This document shows, one piece after another, positions 1-8,581 of a stretch of DNA of 64,000 nucleotides. The notes beneath the pieces were generated by a model. That model did not search any database and was not told the DNA's origin. It saw only the letters and a program-made list of their open reading frames with translations. The translations under genes and the position numbers were made by a program. How positions within the stretch are numbered: position 1 is the first letter of the stretch; each line of letters begins with the position of its first letter. Source of the DNA: G963704535 sp963704535 (lineage in GTDB: Bacteria; Chloroflexota; Chloroflexia; Chloroflexales; Roseiflexaceae); contig OY969916.1 in assembly GCA_963704535.1 (NCBI GenBank), forward strand, positions 10,664,001-10,728,000, given 5' to 3'.

Positions 1-1047
1 CCATTGGCCCGGCTGGCGTCGCCGTACCGCGCGATCGTCGAGCCGCTGCGGGCGATGGACCGCCACTGCCGCCAGTGCGCCGCGGCGATCGAGCGCGGCG
101 GGTTCGACCTGCTGTTCGCCAACTCATGCATGTTCTTTCGAGCGCCGGCGGTCGGCCGCTACGTCACGCTCCCCAAGGCGCTCTACCTCCAGGAGCCGTA
201 CCGCTGGCTCTACGAGGCGATGCCGCGGCTGCCATGGGCGGCGCTGGCCCCGCCCGATAACGGCTGGTGGCGCCCGGCGCGGCTGCGCGAGGCTCTGCGC
301 GACCGCGTCCGGCTGCCGGCTCTGCGCCTCCAAGCGCGCGAGGAGCGCGACAGCGCGGCCGCCTTCGACGCGATCCTGGTCAACTCGCTGTTCAGCCGCG
401 AGAGCATCCTGCGGGCCTACGGCTTGGATGCGAAAGTCTGCTACCTCGGTATTGACACAGCGCTGTTTTCCGATTACAACATGCCACGCGAATCTTTTGT
501 GGTCGGCGTCGGCGCATTCGTTCGCGAGAAAAACATCGGCTTTGTGATCAAGGCGCTGGCGGCCGTCCCCCCGCCGCGCCCGCGCCTGGTCTGGGTCGGC
601 AATGTCTCGTCGCCGGGGTATCTTGAGGAGCTGAAGCGGTTGGCGGCGTCGGCCGGCGTCGCGTTCGAGCCGCGGGTGCGCGTCGAGGATAGCGAGCTGG
701 TCGAGATCTTGAACCGCGCGCTGGCGATGGTCTACGCGCCGCGCCTGGAGCCGTTCGGGCTGGCGCCGCTGGAGGCTGGGGCCTGCGGCCTACCGGTGCT
801 GGCCGTCGCCGAGGGGGGCGTGCGCGAGACCGTGCTCGACGGCGTGAACGGCCTGCTGGTCGAGCACGACGTCACGGCGATGGCGCGGGCGATCGAGCTG
901 CTGCGCGACGACCCGGCCTACGCGCGCGGCCTTGGCGCCGCCGGCGCCCGGCTAGTGCGCGAGCGCTGGTCCCACACGGCCGCGATCGACCGCCTGGAGC
1001 ACTGGCTCGCGCAGGTCATCGAATCCAGGCGGAAGCGTGAGGCGTGA
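1..1047 (+). CDS. glycosyltransferase family 4, 5'-truncated by window edge
   Basis: This is a GT-B fold glycosyltransferase (family 4) that would transfer a sugar from a nucleotide donor during surface polysaccharide assembly at the cytoplasmic face. The frame is open to base 1, and the first possible start (TTG at 4) lies inside conserved sequence, so the true start is upstream of the window. Visible motifs are YLQEPYRWLYE (acceptor domain), VGVGAFVREKN starting the donor-binding domain, and EPFGLAPLEAGACGLPV with the E-x7-E donor-phosphate motif, followed by GGVRETV and NGLLV. The stop overlaps the next reading frame by 4 bases. It starts a run of five same-strand polysaccharide genes. Donor and acceptor cannot be read from sequence. 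Confidence 0.9.
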   Translation, partial: PLARLASPYRAIVEPLRAMDRHCRQCAAAIERGGFDLLFANSCMFFRAPAVGRYVTLPKALYLQEPYRWLYEAMPRLPWAALAPPDNGWWRPARLREALRDRVRLPALRLQAREERDSAAAFDAILVNSLFSRESILRAYGLDAKVCYLGIDTALFSDYNMPRESFVVGVGAFVREKNIGFVIKALAAVPPPRPRLVWVGNVSSPGYLEELKRLAASAGVAFEPRVRVEDSELVEILNRALAMVYAPRLEPFGLAPLEAGACGLPVLAVAEGGVRETVLDGVNGLLVEHDVTAMARAIELLRDDPAYARGLGAAGARLVRERWSHTAAIDRLEHWLAQVIESRRKREA

Positions 1048-1160
1048 AGTGTGATGCGTGGGCCGTGATGCGTGGTGTCCGGGTGGCCACGAAGGGCCTG
1101 CCCTACAGGTTCTGTGTCATCTTGTCATCTTGTCATCTTGTTCTCTCGGAGCAATTGCCG

Positions 1161-2264
1161 TTGACCGACAACCCTGTGCGGCTGATCGCCTTTTATCTGC
1201 CGCAGTACCACCCGATCCCAGAGAATGACCAGTGGTGGGGCAAGGGCTTCACTGAGTGGACCAACGTCGCCCGCGCCCAGCCGCTGTTCCACGGCCACCA
1301 GCAGCCGCACCTGCCGGCCGACCTGGGCTTCTACGACCTGCGCGTGCCGGAGGTGCGCCAGGAGCAGGCTGACCTCGCGCGTTCCCACGGCATCTATGGG
1401 TTCTGCTACTACCACTATTGGTTCAACGGTCGGCGGCTGCTCAACCGCCCGTTCGACGAGGTACTGGCCTCGGGCCGGCCGGACTTCCCGTTCTGCCTGT
1501 GCTGGGCCAACGAGGACTGGACCCGCGCGTGGGACGGGCGCAGCGGCGAGTATCTGATCCGGCAGGACTATTCCGACGAGGACGACCGCCGGCACATCCG
1601 CTGGCTGGCGGGCGCCTTTCGCGACCGGCGCTACATCCGGGTGCATGGCCGACCGCTGCTGCTGGTCTACCGGGCCAGCCGCATGCCCGACCCAGCCAGG
1701 ACGGCGGCGATCTGGCGCGAGGAGGCCCGCGCGCTGGGCGTCGAGGAGCCCTACCTCTGCCGGGTGGAGAGCTTCACGGTCGAGCGCGGCGACCCGGCGG
1801 CGCTCGGCTTCGAGGCGGCGGTCGAGTTTCAGCCCGACTGGACCCGGCTGGCCACCACGCCGCCGCTGCGCCGGCAGAAGTGGCGCCGCCTGGCCTGGAA
1901 GCTGGGCCTGTCGAAGTCGGCCTATCAACAGCACCGGATCTATGAGTACGCGGCGGTCGCCGATCTAATGCTGCAAAAGGAACCGCCCGGCTACCGGCGC
2001 TTCCCGTGCGTGACGCCGTCGTGGGACAACTCGGCCCGCCGGCGTGCCGATGCGTCGATTCTCAAGGGTGCCACGCCCGACCTATATCAGCACTGGCTGC
2101 GGGCGGCGATCGAGCGCTTCCGGCCCAGCGACCCGCAGGAGAACTTGGTCTTCGTCAACGCCTGGAACGAGTGGGCCGAGGGCAATCACCTTGAGCCATG
2201 CCAGCGCTGGGGCCGGGCCTACCTGGAGGCCACTCGCGCGGCGCTCCTGGAGGCCGAGAATTGA
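1161..2264 (+). CDS. WbsX-like glycosyltransferase/glycosyl hydrolase 99-like domain protein
   Basis: This is a WbsX family protein (glycoside hydrolase 99-like TIM barrel) of the kind found in O-antigen and exopolysaccharide clusters. The family signature LIAFYLPQYHPIPENDQWWG opens the protein, followed by GFTEWTNV, the GIYGFCYYHYWFNG segment and the C-terminal NAWNEWAEG motif. The frame is open up to 1044, but the first ~38 codons are encoded by an intergenic octamer repeat (CATCTTGT units, 1117-1142). The likely start is therefore TTG 1161, nine bases after GGAG at 1148-1151; TTG 1155 and GTG 1176 are alternatives. The stop codon falls inside a heptamer repeat (AATTGAA units). Confidence 0.85.
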   Translation: MTDNPVRLIAFYLPQYHPIPENDQWWGKGFTEWTNVARAQPLFHGHQQPHLPADLGFYDLRVPEVRQEQADLARSHGIYGFCYYHYWFNGRRLLNRPFDEVLASGRPDFPFCLCWANEDWTRAWDGRSGEYLIRQDYSDEDDRRHIRWLAGAFRDRRYIRVHGRPLLLVYRASRMPDPARTAAIWREEARALGVEEPYLCRVESFTVERGDPAALGFEAAVEFQPDWTRLATTPPLRRQKWRRLAWKLGLSKSAYQQHRIYEYAAVADLMLQKEPPGYRRFPCVTPSWDNSARRRADASILKGATPDLYQHWLRAAIERFRPSDPQENLVFVNAWNEWAEGNHLEPCQRWGRAYLEATRAALLEAEN

Positions 2265-2366
2265 AAATTGAGAATTGATGACTTGCGGTCGGTAGCCTTG
2301 CGCTTCACCCATCACGTTTCACGTTTCACGCATCATGATGCAACTGACAACTGACAACTGACAACG
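2256..2366. repeat. three different heptamer arrays between glycosyltransferase genes
   Basis: The gap contains AATTGAG/AATTGAA units (2256-2277), CGTTTCA units (about 2314-2330) and CTGACAA units (2341-2366), all with a seven-base period. The first array contains the TGA stop of the preceding gene. Only about 10 bases separate the last unit from the next start codon, so no clear ribosome binding site is left. Confidence 0.8.
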
Positions 2367-2377
2367 GACTCTAACAG

Positions 2378-3307
2378 ATGATGGGCAAGCTCAGCACAAT
2401 TATCGTCACCTGGAACCAGACTGACCTGACACTCGACTGCCTGGCCGCGCTCAAGGCCGCCGGGGCCTCGCTCGCCGACACCTGGGTGGTCGACAATGGG
2501 TCGCTGCCGGCGGCGCTGCCTGGCATCGGCGCGCGCTTCCCGGAAGCGCAGGTGCTACAGCTCGATCGCAACATGGGCTTCGCCGGCGGCTGCAACATCG
2601 GGGCGCACGCGGCGCTGGCTGCCGGGGCCGATGCGCTCTTGTTCCTCAATAACGATGCGCTGGTCGAGCCGGAGACGCTGCCGGCCCTCGTCGCGGCGCT
2701 CAAGGACGACGCGCGAGTCGGCGCCGCGAGCCCCAAGGTCTACTATCACGGCACGCCGCGCTTGATCCAATCGGTCGGCCTGCGCGTCGATGCCGACAGC
2801 GGACAAGCGCGTATGATCGGCAGCGGCGAGCTGGACCACGGCCAGTATGACCAGCCGGTTGATCGTGACGCGCTGTTCGGCTGCGCGCTGCTGATCCGGC
2901 GGGTGGCCTGGGAGCAGGTCGGCGAGTTTTGGGAGCCATTCTTCAGCTATGCCGAGGAGGTCGACTGGTGCTTGCGGGCGCGGGGTCGCGGCTGGAAGCT
3001 GCGCTACGTGCCGGAGGCGGCGGTCTGGCACCGCACCAGCAGCAGCCTGGGAGCCAACTCGCCGCTCAAGGTGTATCTGATCGCCCGCAACCAGTTGTAC
3101 CTGCGCCGGCGCCACCGGCGGCCCGGCTGGCCAGGCTGGCGCGGCCTGGCCTACGCGCTGTATGTCAGCGCCCGCCAGTGGGCCGGCTTTACGCGCCAGG
3201 GGCGGCGGGTACACGCGCGCGCGCTGGAACTGGCGCTGTGGGACTACTGGCGCGGGCGCAGCGGCGATAGCCGGGCGCCGGACCTGCGATTGCGCGCCCT
3301 GGCATAA
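2378..3307 (+). CDS. glycosyltransferase family 2 (rhamnosyltransferase-like)
   Basis: This is a GT-A fold family 2 glycosyltransferase of 309 residues. The N-terminus reads STIIVTWNQTDLTLDCLAAL, then WVVDNGS (nucleotide-sugar binding), GFAGGCNIG and the metal-binding region FLNNDALV near residue 90. A second conserved block, FSYAEEVDWCLRARGRGWKL with the catalytic ED-like acidic cluster, is followed by YVPEAAVWH. The C-terminus has basic and aromatic segments (RNQLYLRRRHRRPGW) that may lie on the membrane. Two adjacent ATGs (2378, 2381) are possible starts, and a heptamer repeat directly upstream leaves no obvious Shine-Dalgarno sequence. It belongs to the 1-5430 polysaccharide cluster. Confidence 0.92.
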   Translation: MMGKLSTIIVTWNQTDLTLDCLAALKAAGASLADTWVVDNGSLPAALPGIGARFPEAQVLQLDRNMGFAGGCNIGAHAALAAGADALLFLNNDALVEPETLPALVAALKDDARVGAASPKVYYHGTPRLIQSVGLRVDADSGQARMIGSGELDHGQYDQPVDRDALFGCALLIRRVAWEQVGEFWEPFFSYAEEVDWCLRARGRGWKLRYVPEAAVWHRTSSSLGANSPLKVYLIARNQLYLRRRHRRPGWPGWRGLAYALYVSARQWAGFTRQGRRVHARALELALWDYWRGRSGDSRAPDLRLRALA

Positions 3308-3331
3308 TTTGGAAGGCGTTTGAAGAGCAGC

Positions 3332-4498
3332 ATGGCCAAGCTCACGATTCTCAGCCCGGTCATCCCCTACCCGCCCATGTCCGGCGGCACGGCCCATGTC
3401 TTTCAGGTCACGCGGCAGCTTGCGCGGGTCTACGAGCTCTCCTTCTACGCCCTGGCCGACGATCCGGCCGCCGCGCATTGGGGGCCGCTGGCCGAGTGGT
3501 GCGGCGACGTGCGCGCCTTCGCGCGCGCCCGCCAGTCGAAGTGGGGGCTGGACCCGCCGGCGGCGCGGCTGGACTACTCGCCGGAGCTGGTAGCTCACCT
3601 GCGGCGTGAGTGGGCGCAGCGGCCGCCGGATATCGTGCAGCTTGAGCTTACCGACATGGCCCAGTATGCGCCTCTGGCGCGCGCGGCCGGGACGCTGGTG
3701 GTATGTATGGCCCAGAACGTCGCCTTTCTGGCCCAGGCGCGCCGGGCGCGGCGCGAGCGAACGGCGCTGCTGCGCGTGCGGCGCTGGCTAGGCGCGCTGA
3801 GTTTGTGGTGCTACGAGCTACGCAAGCTGCCACACTGCGACCTGGTGGTCGTCCTCAACCCGGCCGAGGCCACAGTGCTGCGGCGCTGGCTGCCGCGCCT
3901 CCAGGTCGCCTATATCCCGTCGGGGGTCAACCTGGATGAGCAGCCGGTCTGCTTCGACCCGCGCGCCGCCGATGAGGTGCTGTTTGTCGGCAGCTACGGG
4001 CACCCGCCCAATGTCGAGGGCGCGATCTGGCTGGTGCGCGAGGTCTGGCCGCTGGTGCGGCGCGCCCACCCCGGCGCCCGGCTGACGCTGGCGGGTCGCG
4101 CGCCACTGCCACAGGTCCAGGCGCTCGCCGCGCCCGACATCCGGGTGCCCGGCGCGCTCGACGACCTGCGCCCCTGCTACGCGCGGGCCAGCCTAGTCGC
4201 GGCGCCGATCTTCTGGGGCAGCGGGGTGCGGATCAAGCTACTGGAGGCGCTGGCCTACGGCATGCCGGTGGTGACGACCGCGCAGGCGGCCGAGGGCATC
4301 GACCTGGCCCACGAGCGGAGCGCGCTGTTCGCCCAGCAGCCGCAGGACTTCGCTGCCGCGATCGTGCGCCTGCTCGACGACGGGGCGCTGCGGGCGCGCC
4401 TGGGCGCGGCCGGCCGCGCCCTCGCCGAGCGCGACTACGACTGGAACCAGATCGGCGCGCGGCTGGTGGCGCTGTACGAGGAGATGCGGCGACGATGA
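3332..4498 (+). CDS. glycosyltransferase family 4
   Basis: This is a second GT4 enzyme of about 388 residues. The N-terminal Rossmann domain begins LTILSPVIPYPPMSGGTAHV, with the glycine-rich acceptor loop typical of the family. The C-terminal donor domain begins at EVLFVGSYGHPPNVEGAIWL and includes LTLAGRAP, the conserved GSGVRIKLLEALAYGMPVV block and a terminal RDYDWNQIG helix. A TTG at 3320 is an alternative start, but ATG 3332 with GAAGAG upstream is preferred. The stop overlaps the next gene's start (ATGA), which indicates translational coupling. Sugar specificity is unknown. Confidence 0.9.
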   Translation: MAKLTILSPVIPYPPMSGGTAHVFQVTRQLARVYELSFYALADDPAAAHWGPLAEWCGDVRAFARARQSKWGLDPPAARLDYSPELVAHLRREWAQRPPDIVQLELTDMAQYAPLARAAGTLVVCMAQNVAFLAQARRARRERTALLRVRRWLGALSLWCYELRKLPHCDLVVVLNPAEATVLRRWLPRLQVAYIPSGVNLDEQPVCFDPRAADEVLFVGSYGHPPNVEGAIWLVREVWPLVRRAHPGARLTLAGRAPLPQVQALAAPDIRVPGALDDLRPCYARASLVAAPIFWGSGVRIKLLEALAYGMPVVTTAQAAEGIDLAHERSALFAQQPQDFAAAIVRLLDDGALRARLGAAGRALAERDYDWNQIGARLVALYEEMRRR

Positions 4499-5430
4499 TC
4501 GCATCACCGGACATCGCCCTGATCATCCCCTCGCTCGACGGCGACGTCGGGCCGCTGCTGGAGAGCGTGCGGCGACAGACGGTGCAGCCAGCCGAGATCG
4601 AGGTCGTGCGCGGCGTGCGGCCCAACGGCCGCGCCCGCAACCAGGGCGTCGCCCGCACGAGGGCGCCGCTGCTGGTGTTCGTCGACGACGACGCGGTGCT
4701 GGGCGACGAGCATGCGTTGGCTAACCTGGTCGCCCCGCTGCTTGCCGACCCGACAATCGGTGTGACCGGGGCCTCCAAGCTGCTGCCGCCGGACGCGCCG
4801 CCGTTCCAGCGCCAGGTCGCTCGCGAGGTCGCGCGAGTGGTTCACCCGGTCGTCGAGCGGCCACTGGAGAGCAACCCCGACCCGCCATCGTTCTACTGCG
4901 AGATCACCACCACCTGCTGCGCGATGCGGCGCGCGGTGTTCGAGGCGACCGGCGGCTTCGACGAGACGCTGTTGCGCGGCGTGGATACTGAGTTCTTCGT
5001 CCGCCTGCGGCGGATGTCAGTGGTCAGTAGTCCGTTGTCAGTTGCGGCCGACGGTAAACAATCGACCACGGACCACGGACCACGGACCACGGACCACGGA
5101 CACTACCGCTTCGTCCTCGTCCCCCACACCTGGGCGTACCACCCGGCGCCGGCCAGCCTGCGCGCGCTGTTGCGTAAGCAGTTCCTCTACGGCGTCGGCG
5201 CGGCGCAGGAGGTGCGCCGCGACCCGGCGCGGGCGCGCGGGCGCACGCTGCGCACACCACTCCACGCCGCCGCGTTCCTGCTGTTCCGCACGGCGATCCT
5301 GCTGCCGAACGTGTTTCTGCCCTACTCGTTCGCCGCGCCGTCCTGGCGGCCCGGCTTCAAGCCGCTCAAGGCGCTGGCCTCCTACGCCAGCGCGCTTGGG
5401 TATGTGTGGGGATGGTATCGGGCTACCTGA
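4495..5430 (+). CDS. glycosyltransferase family 2 with in-frame repeat insertion
   Basis: This is a GT-A family 2 glycosyltransferase whose start overlaps the preceding stop (ATGA). Motifs are ALIIPSLDGD, NQGVARTRAPLLVFVDDDAV (the metal-binding DDD) and GGFDETLLRGVDTEFFVRLRR. At that point, where the family continues directly with a YRFVLVP-like strand, 27-30 residues (about 175-204, rich in T, D, H, G and P) are inserted, encoded by a heptamer stem-loop repeat at 5014-5103. The conserved sequence resumes as YRFVLVPHTWAYHPAPASL. Because the insert keeps the frame, the protein may still be made; the insert would sit between two core strands near the active site. It closes the polysaccharide cluster. 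Confidence 0.88.
   Translation: MIASPDIALIIPSLDGDVGPLLESVRRQTVQPAEIEVVRGVRPNGRARNQGVARTRAPLLVFVDDDAVLGDEHALANLVAPLLADPTIGVTGASKLLPPDAPPFQRQVAREVARVVHPVVERPLESNPDPPSFYCEITTTCCAMRRAVFEATGGFDETLLRGVDTEFFVRLRRMSVVSSPLSVAADGKQSTTDHGPRTTDHGHYRFVLVPHTWAYHPAPASLRALLRKQFLYGVGAAQEVRRDPARARGRTLRTPLHAAAFLLFRTAILLPNVFLPYSFAAPSWRPGFKPLKALASYASALGYVWGWYRAT
5014..5103. repeat. heptamer stem-loop repeat inside a GT2 reading frame
   Basis: The left arm has degenerate GTCAGTG/GTCAGTA/GTCCGTT/GTCAGTT units and the right arm has five GACCACG units. Reading the right arm in reverse complement matches about 16 of 21 bases of the left arm around a short loop (CGGCCGACGGTAAA). The same unit types occur between genes at 7560, 11321 and 50256, so this is an intergenic-type repeat lying in a gene. 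Confidence 0.85.
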
Positions 5431-5438
5431 AGCGCGCC

Positions 5439-5762
5439 TTATTCCGCAATGTCAAAGCCCAAGGCAAAGCGAATAGCCGCATGGACCGCGCGGATCTTGT
5501 CGGGCGCAAGATGTGTGTGGTATGCCTGCAACCTGGCTTTTGGGATCGTCTGGATGTTATCGAGGTTGACCGCGCAATCGTTGGCAAAGCCTTCTGTGGG
5601 TGAGAGGACAACTTCGGTCGGGATGCCGCGGATCGTACTGGTAATGGGGGCGATCGTAATGCTGGAGAGAAACCCGATGGCGGATGTGCGAGTCAGGATA
5701 ACGACAGGGCGACGTTTATCAGGCGGCTGGAACTCGTACCAGTAGATATCGCCGTGCCTCAT
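5439..5762 (-). CDS. MazF/PemK-family toxin
   Basis: This is a 107-residue MazF/PemK-like endoribonuclease toxin expected to cleave mRNA when released from its antitoxin. It starts MRHGDIYWYEFQPPDKRRPVVIL, the family's first strand with the conserved RPVVIL. ITSTIRGIPTEVVL and the AVNLDNIQTIPKARL strand with its conserved Asp follow. A longer frame to 5792 exists, but ATG 5762 overlaps the upstream antitoxin stop by four bases and matches the family N-terminus. It is the second gene of a two-gene operon and converges on the polysaccharide cluster. Confidence 0.9.
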   Translation of the reverse strand: MRHGDIYWYEFQPPDKRRPVVILTRTSAIGFLSSITIAPITSTIRGIPTEVVLSPTEGFANDCAVNLDNIQTIPKARLQAYHTHLAPDKIRAVHAAIRFALGFDIAE

Positions 5763-5992
5763 TCCGCCCCCCACCGCTGCTCGTCTTCCCAAACATCGAA
5801 CTCGTTCGCGGTGACAGGGTATTTCGCATAGCCCGCCGCATGTTGCTGCTCAAGCTGTTCAATGCGATATTGCCGCAGCGCTAACTGAAGTGCGGAACGG
5901 ATAAATGCCGAGCGGTTCGTCCGCAAGACCTCGGTCGCGCGATCTACTTCGTCCAGTAATTCATCATCGATCGTCATTTGTATCGTTTTCAT
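5759..5992 (-). CDS. ribbon-helix-helix antitoxin (MazE/CopG-like)
   Basis: This 77-residue antitoxin of the ribbon-helix-helix type begins MKTIQMTIDDELLDEVDRAT, the DNA-binding strand and first helix, then RTNRSAFIRSALQLALRQY, the second helix. The acidic C-terminal tail (VTANEFDVWEDEQRWGAE) is suited to wrap and inhibit the toxin. The start at 5992 follows GAGG at a 5-base gap; an upstream start at 6010 is less likely. It precedes and overlaps the toxin gene. An inverted repeat 19 bases upstream is the probable site of autoregulation. Confidence 0.88.
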   Translation of the reverse strand: MKTIQMTIDDELLDEVDRATEVLRTNRSAFIRSALQLALRQYRIEQLEQQHAAGYAKYPVTANEFDVWEDEQRWGAE

Positions 5993-6010
5993 TCCGCCCT
6001 CATAGACCAA

Positions 6011-6046
6011 GAACGTGGATTAGTATCCATAGTCTAATCCACATTC
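6011..6046. promoter_or_regulatory. inverted-repeat operator upstream of toxin-antitoxin operon
   Basis: A perfect nine-base inverted repeat (GTGGATTAG at 6015-6023, CTAATCCAC at 6034-6042, 10-base spacer) extends to 13-base arms with one mismatch. It lies just upstream of the antitoxin start. Ribbon-helix-helix antitoxins normally repress their own operon through such sites; the assignment is inferred from position and symmetry. Confidence 0.6.
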
Positions 6047-6077
6047 TTAGCCTAGTCAAGATAGCTCGCAGGAGTTA

Positions 6078-6135
6078 GTGGGGAGGGGGTTCTTGAGGGG
6101 CTTCCCCTCAAACTCCCCTTTCAAACAGCCTCTTA
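6078..6135. repeat. GAGGGG/CCCCTC hairpin repeat (family B)
   Basis: The core TTGAGGGG-CTT-CCCCTCAA hairpin is followed by ACTCCCC and ends CAAACAGCCTCTTA. The same layout recurs at 19607, 31545, 48577, 56448 and 61010. It fills most of the gap between the toxin-antitoxin operon and the end of the M20 peptidase and may act as a transcription barrier. Confidence 0.75.
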
Positions 6136-6147
6136 CCCCACCCGACC

Positions 6148-7534
6148 CTACCCGCCGATCCCTTCTGCCCGCGCCAGCCGCTCCAGCAGCAGGCAGTAGG
6201 CCCGCTGCCCGCGCTCGAAGCTGCTGAGCCGGAAGAACTCGTTCGGGGCGTGCTGCCGCTCATCCTCCAGCGCAAAGCCAAAGCTGACCGTGTAGGCGCC
6301 CAGGTTGTCGAGCAGGATCGTGCAGATCGGGATGCTGCCGCCGGTCCTGATGTAGTAGGGCGCCCGACCGTACAGCTCCTCCAGCACCGCGTGGACGATC
6401 TGGTTGCCGGGGTGGTCGGCCGGCATCAGGTATGGCTGGGCTACAAACATCATCTGTTGGACGGAGACGCTGACCCCCGGCGGCGCGTGCTGCTCGATGT
6501 GCGCCGCGACCAAGCGCACAATCCGCTGCGGGTCCTGGCCGGCCACCAGGCGGCAGGTGATCTTGGCGTGCGCCTCGCTGGGCAGCACGGTCTTGACGCC
6601 CGCGCCCTGGAAGCCGCCCCACATCCCGACGACCTCCAGCGTCGGTCGGGCCCAGGCGCGCTCCCTGGTGCTGTAGCCGGGCTCGCCGAACAGCGCGCTC
6701 ACGCCAAGCTCATCCAGGTAGGTGCGCTCGTCAAACGGCACCTCGGCGATGCGGGCGCGGTCTTCGTCGGTCAGGCGGATGCCGTCGTAGAAGCCCTCGA
6801 CGGTGATCGCGCCGTCGGGGCTACGCATCGAGTTCGAGCAGGCGCACCAGGGCGTGGACCGGATTCTGGATCGTCCCACCGTAGATCCCGGAGTGCAGGT
6901 CGCTGCTGGCCCCACGCACGTCGATCTGGAGCGCGCAGCCGCCGCGCAGCCCCAGCAGGATCGCCGGCTCGGTCTCGCTCCACTGGCCGCCGTCGGCGCT
7001 GAGGACCAGGTCGCAGGCCAGCAAGTCGCGGTTGGCGGCCACAAATGCCGGGATCTGCGGGCTCCCGATCTCCTCCTGCCCCTCGAAGATGAACTTCATG
7101 TTCAGCGGCAGCGCGCCCTCGCTCTTGAGCAGGGCCTCGATTGCCAGGATCGGCACCAGCATATTGCCCTTGTCGTCGGAGGCGCCGCGGGCGTACACCC
7201 GGCCGTCGCGCATGACTGGCTCGAAGGGCGGGCTGCTCCACAGCGCGAGCGGGTCGACCGGCTGCACGTCGAAGTGCCCGTAGATCATCACGGTCGGCTT
7301 GCCGGGGGCGTGCAGCCACTCGCCATAGACCACCGGGTGCCCGTCGGTGGGCATGATCCGCACGCCCTCGATGCCGGCGGCGCGCATCCGCTCCGCGACC
7401 CACTCGCCTGCCTGCCGCACTGCCTCGGTGTGATCGGGCAGGGCCGAGATGCTGGGGATGCGCAAGAAGCTCAACAGCTCTTCCAGGAAGCGCGGCTGAT
7501 TCTCCGCCAGGTATGTTTCCCAAGTAGTAGACAT
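6148..7534 (-). CDS. M20 family dipeptidase, apparent single-base frameshift
   Basis: This is a di-zinc M20 family peptidase (DUG1/carnosinase-like dipeptidases). Segment one (7534-6821) shows MIYGHFDVQPVDP with the first metal-binding His/Asp, RGASDDKGNML with the bridging Asp, and FEGQEEIGSP with the catalytic and metal-binding Glu pair. Segment two, in another frame, continues directly with MRSPDGAITVEGFYDG, the lid domain, GGSIPICT and HAPNEFFRL near the C-terminus. The joint is at about 6833, where the coding strand reads CTCGAACTCG. Removing one A gives ...LLDSMRSPDG, the expected family sequence. Total length would be ~461 residues, typical of the family. It lies at the end of the liv import operon and could process imported peptides or derivatives. 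Confidence 0.85.
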
Positions 7535-7552
7535 AACTGCTCCTTATTTACT

Positions 7553-7813
7553 ATTGACGATTTGCCGACCACCGACCACCGACCACCGACCACCGACCAC
7601 CGACCACAGAGCAGGCGGCCACCGACCGCCGACCACAGAGCAGGCGGCCACGGAGGGCCTGCCCTACAGGTTCTCGGTGCTTCGTGGTTTGGTGGGGGGC
7701 GAACACGAGGTTCGCCCTTACGTGCTCTGGCTCTATCCTCTATCCTCTATCCTCTATCCTCAGATGCACCCCTTCATCTCGTCACCTTGTCATCTTGTCA
7801 CCTTGTCACCTTG

Positions 7814-7816
<3 letters not shown>
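7553..7816. repeat. intergenic block of heptamer and octamer arrays
   Basis: No gene fits the gap between the M20 peptidase and livF. It holds GACCACC units (from about 7566), a partial second block after GCAGGCGGCC, four CTCTATC units (about 7732-7762) and TCACCTTG/TCATCTTG octamers (about 7785-7816) that run up to the livF stop codon. The phrase AGGGCCTGCCCTACAGGTTCT also occurs upstream of 1161 and near 52530. Confidence 0.8.
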
Positions 7817-8512
<696 letters not shown>

Positions 8513-8581
8513 GGTCGATTTACGATTTATGGTTCTTCGTGGTTGGGTGGGGACGTATGCAACGCGGGCGTATTCACCCTT

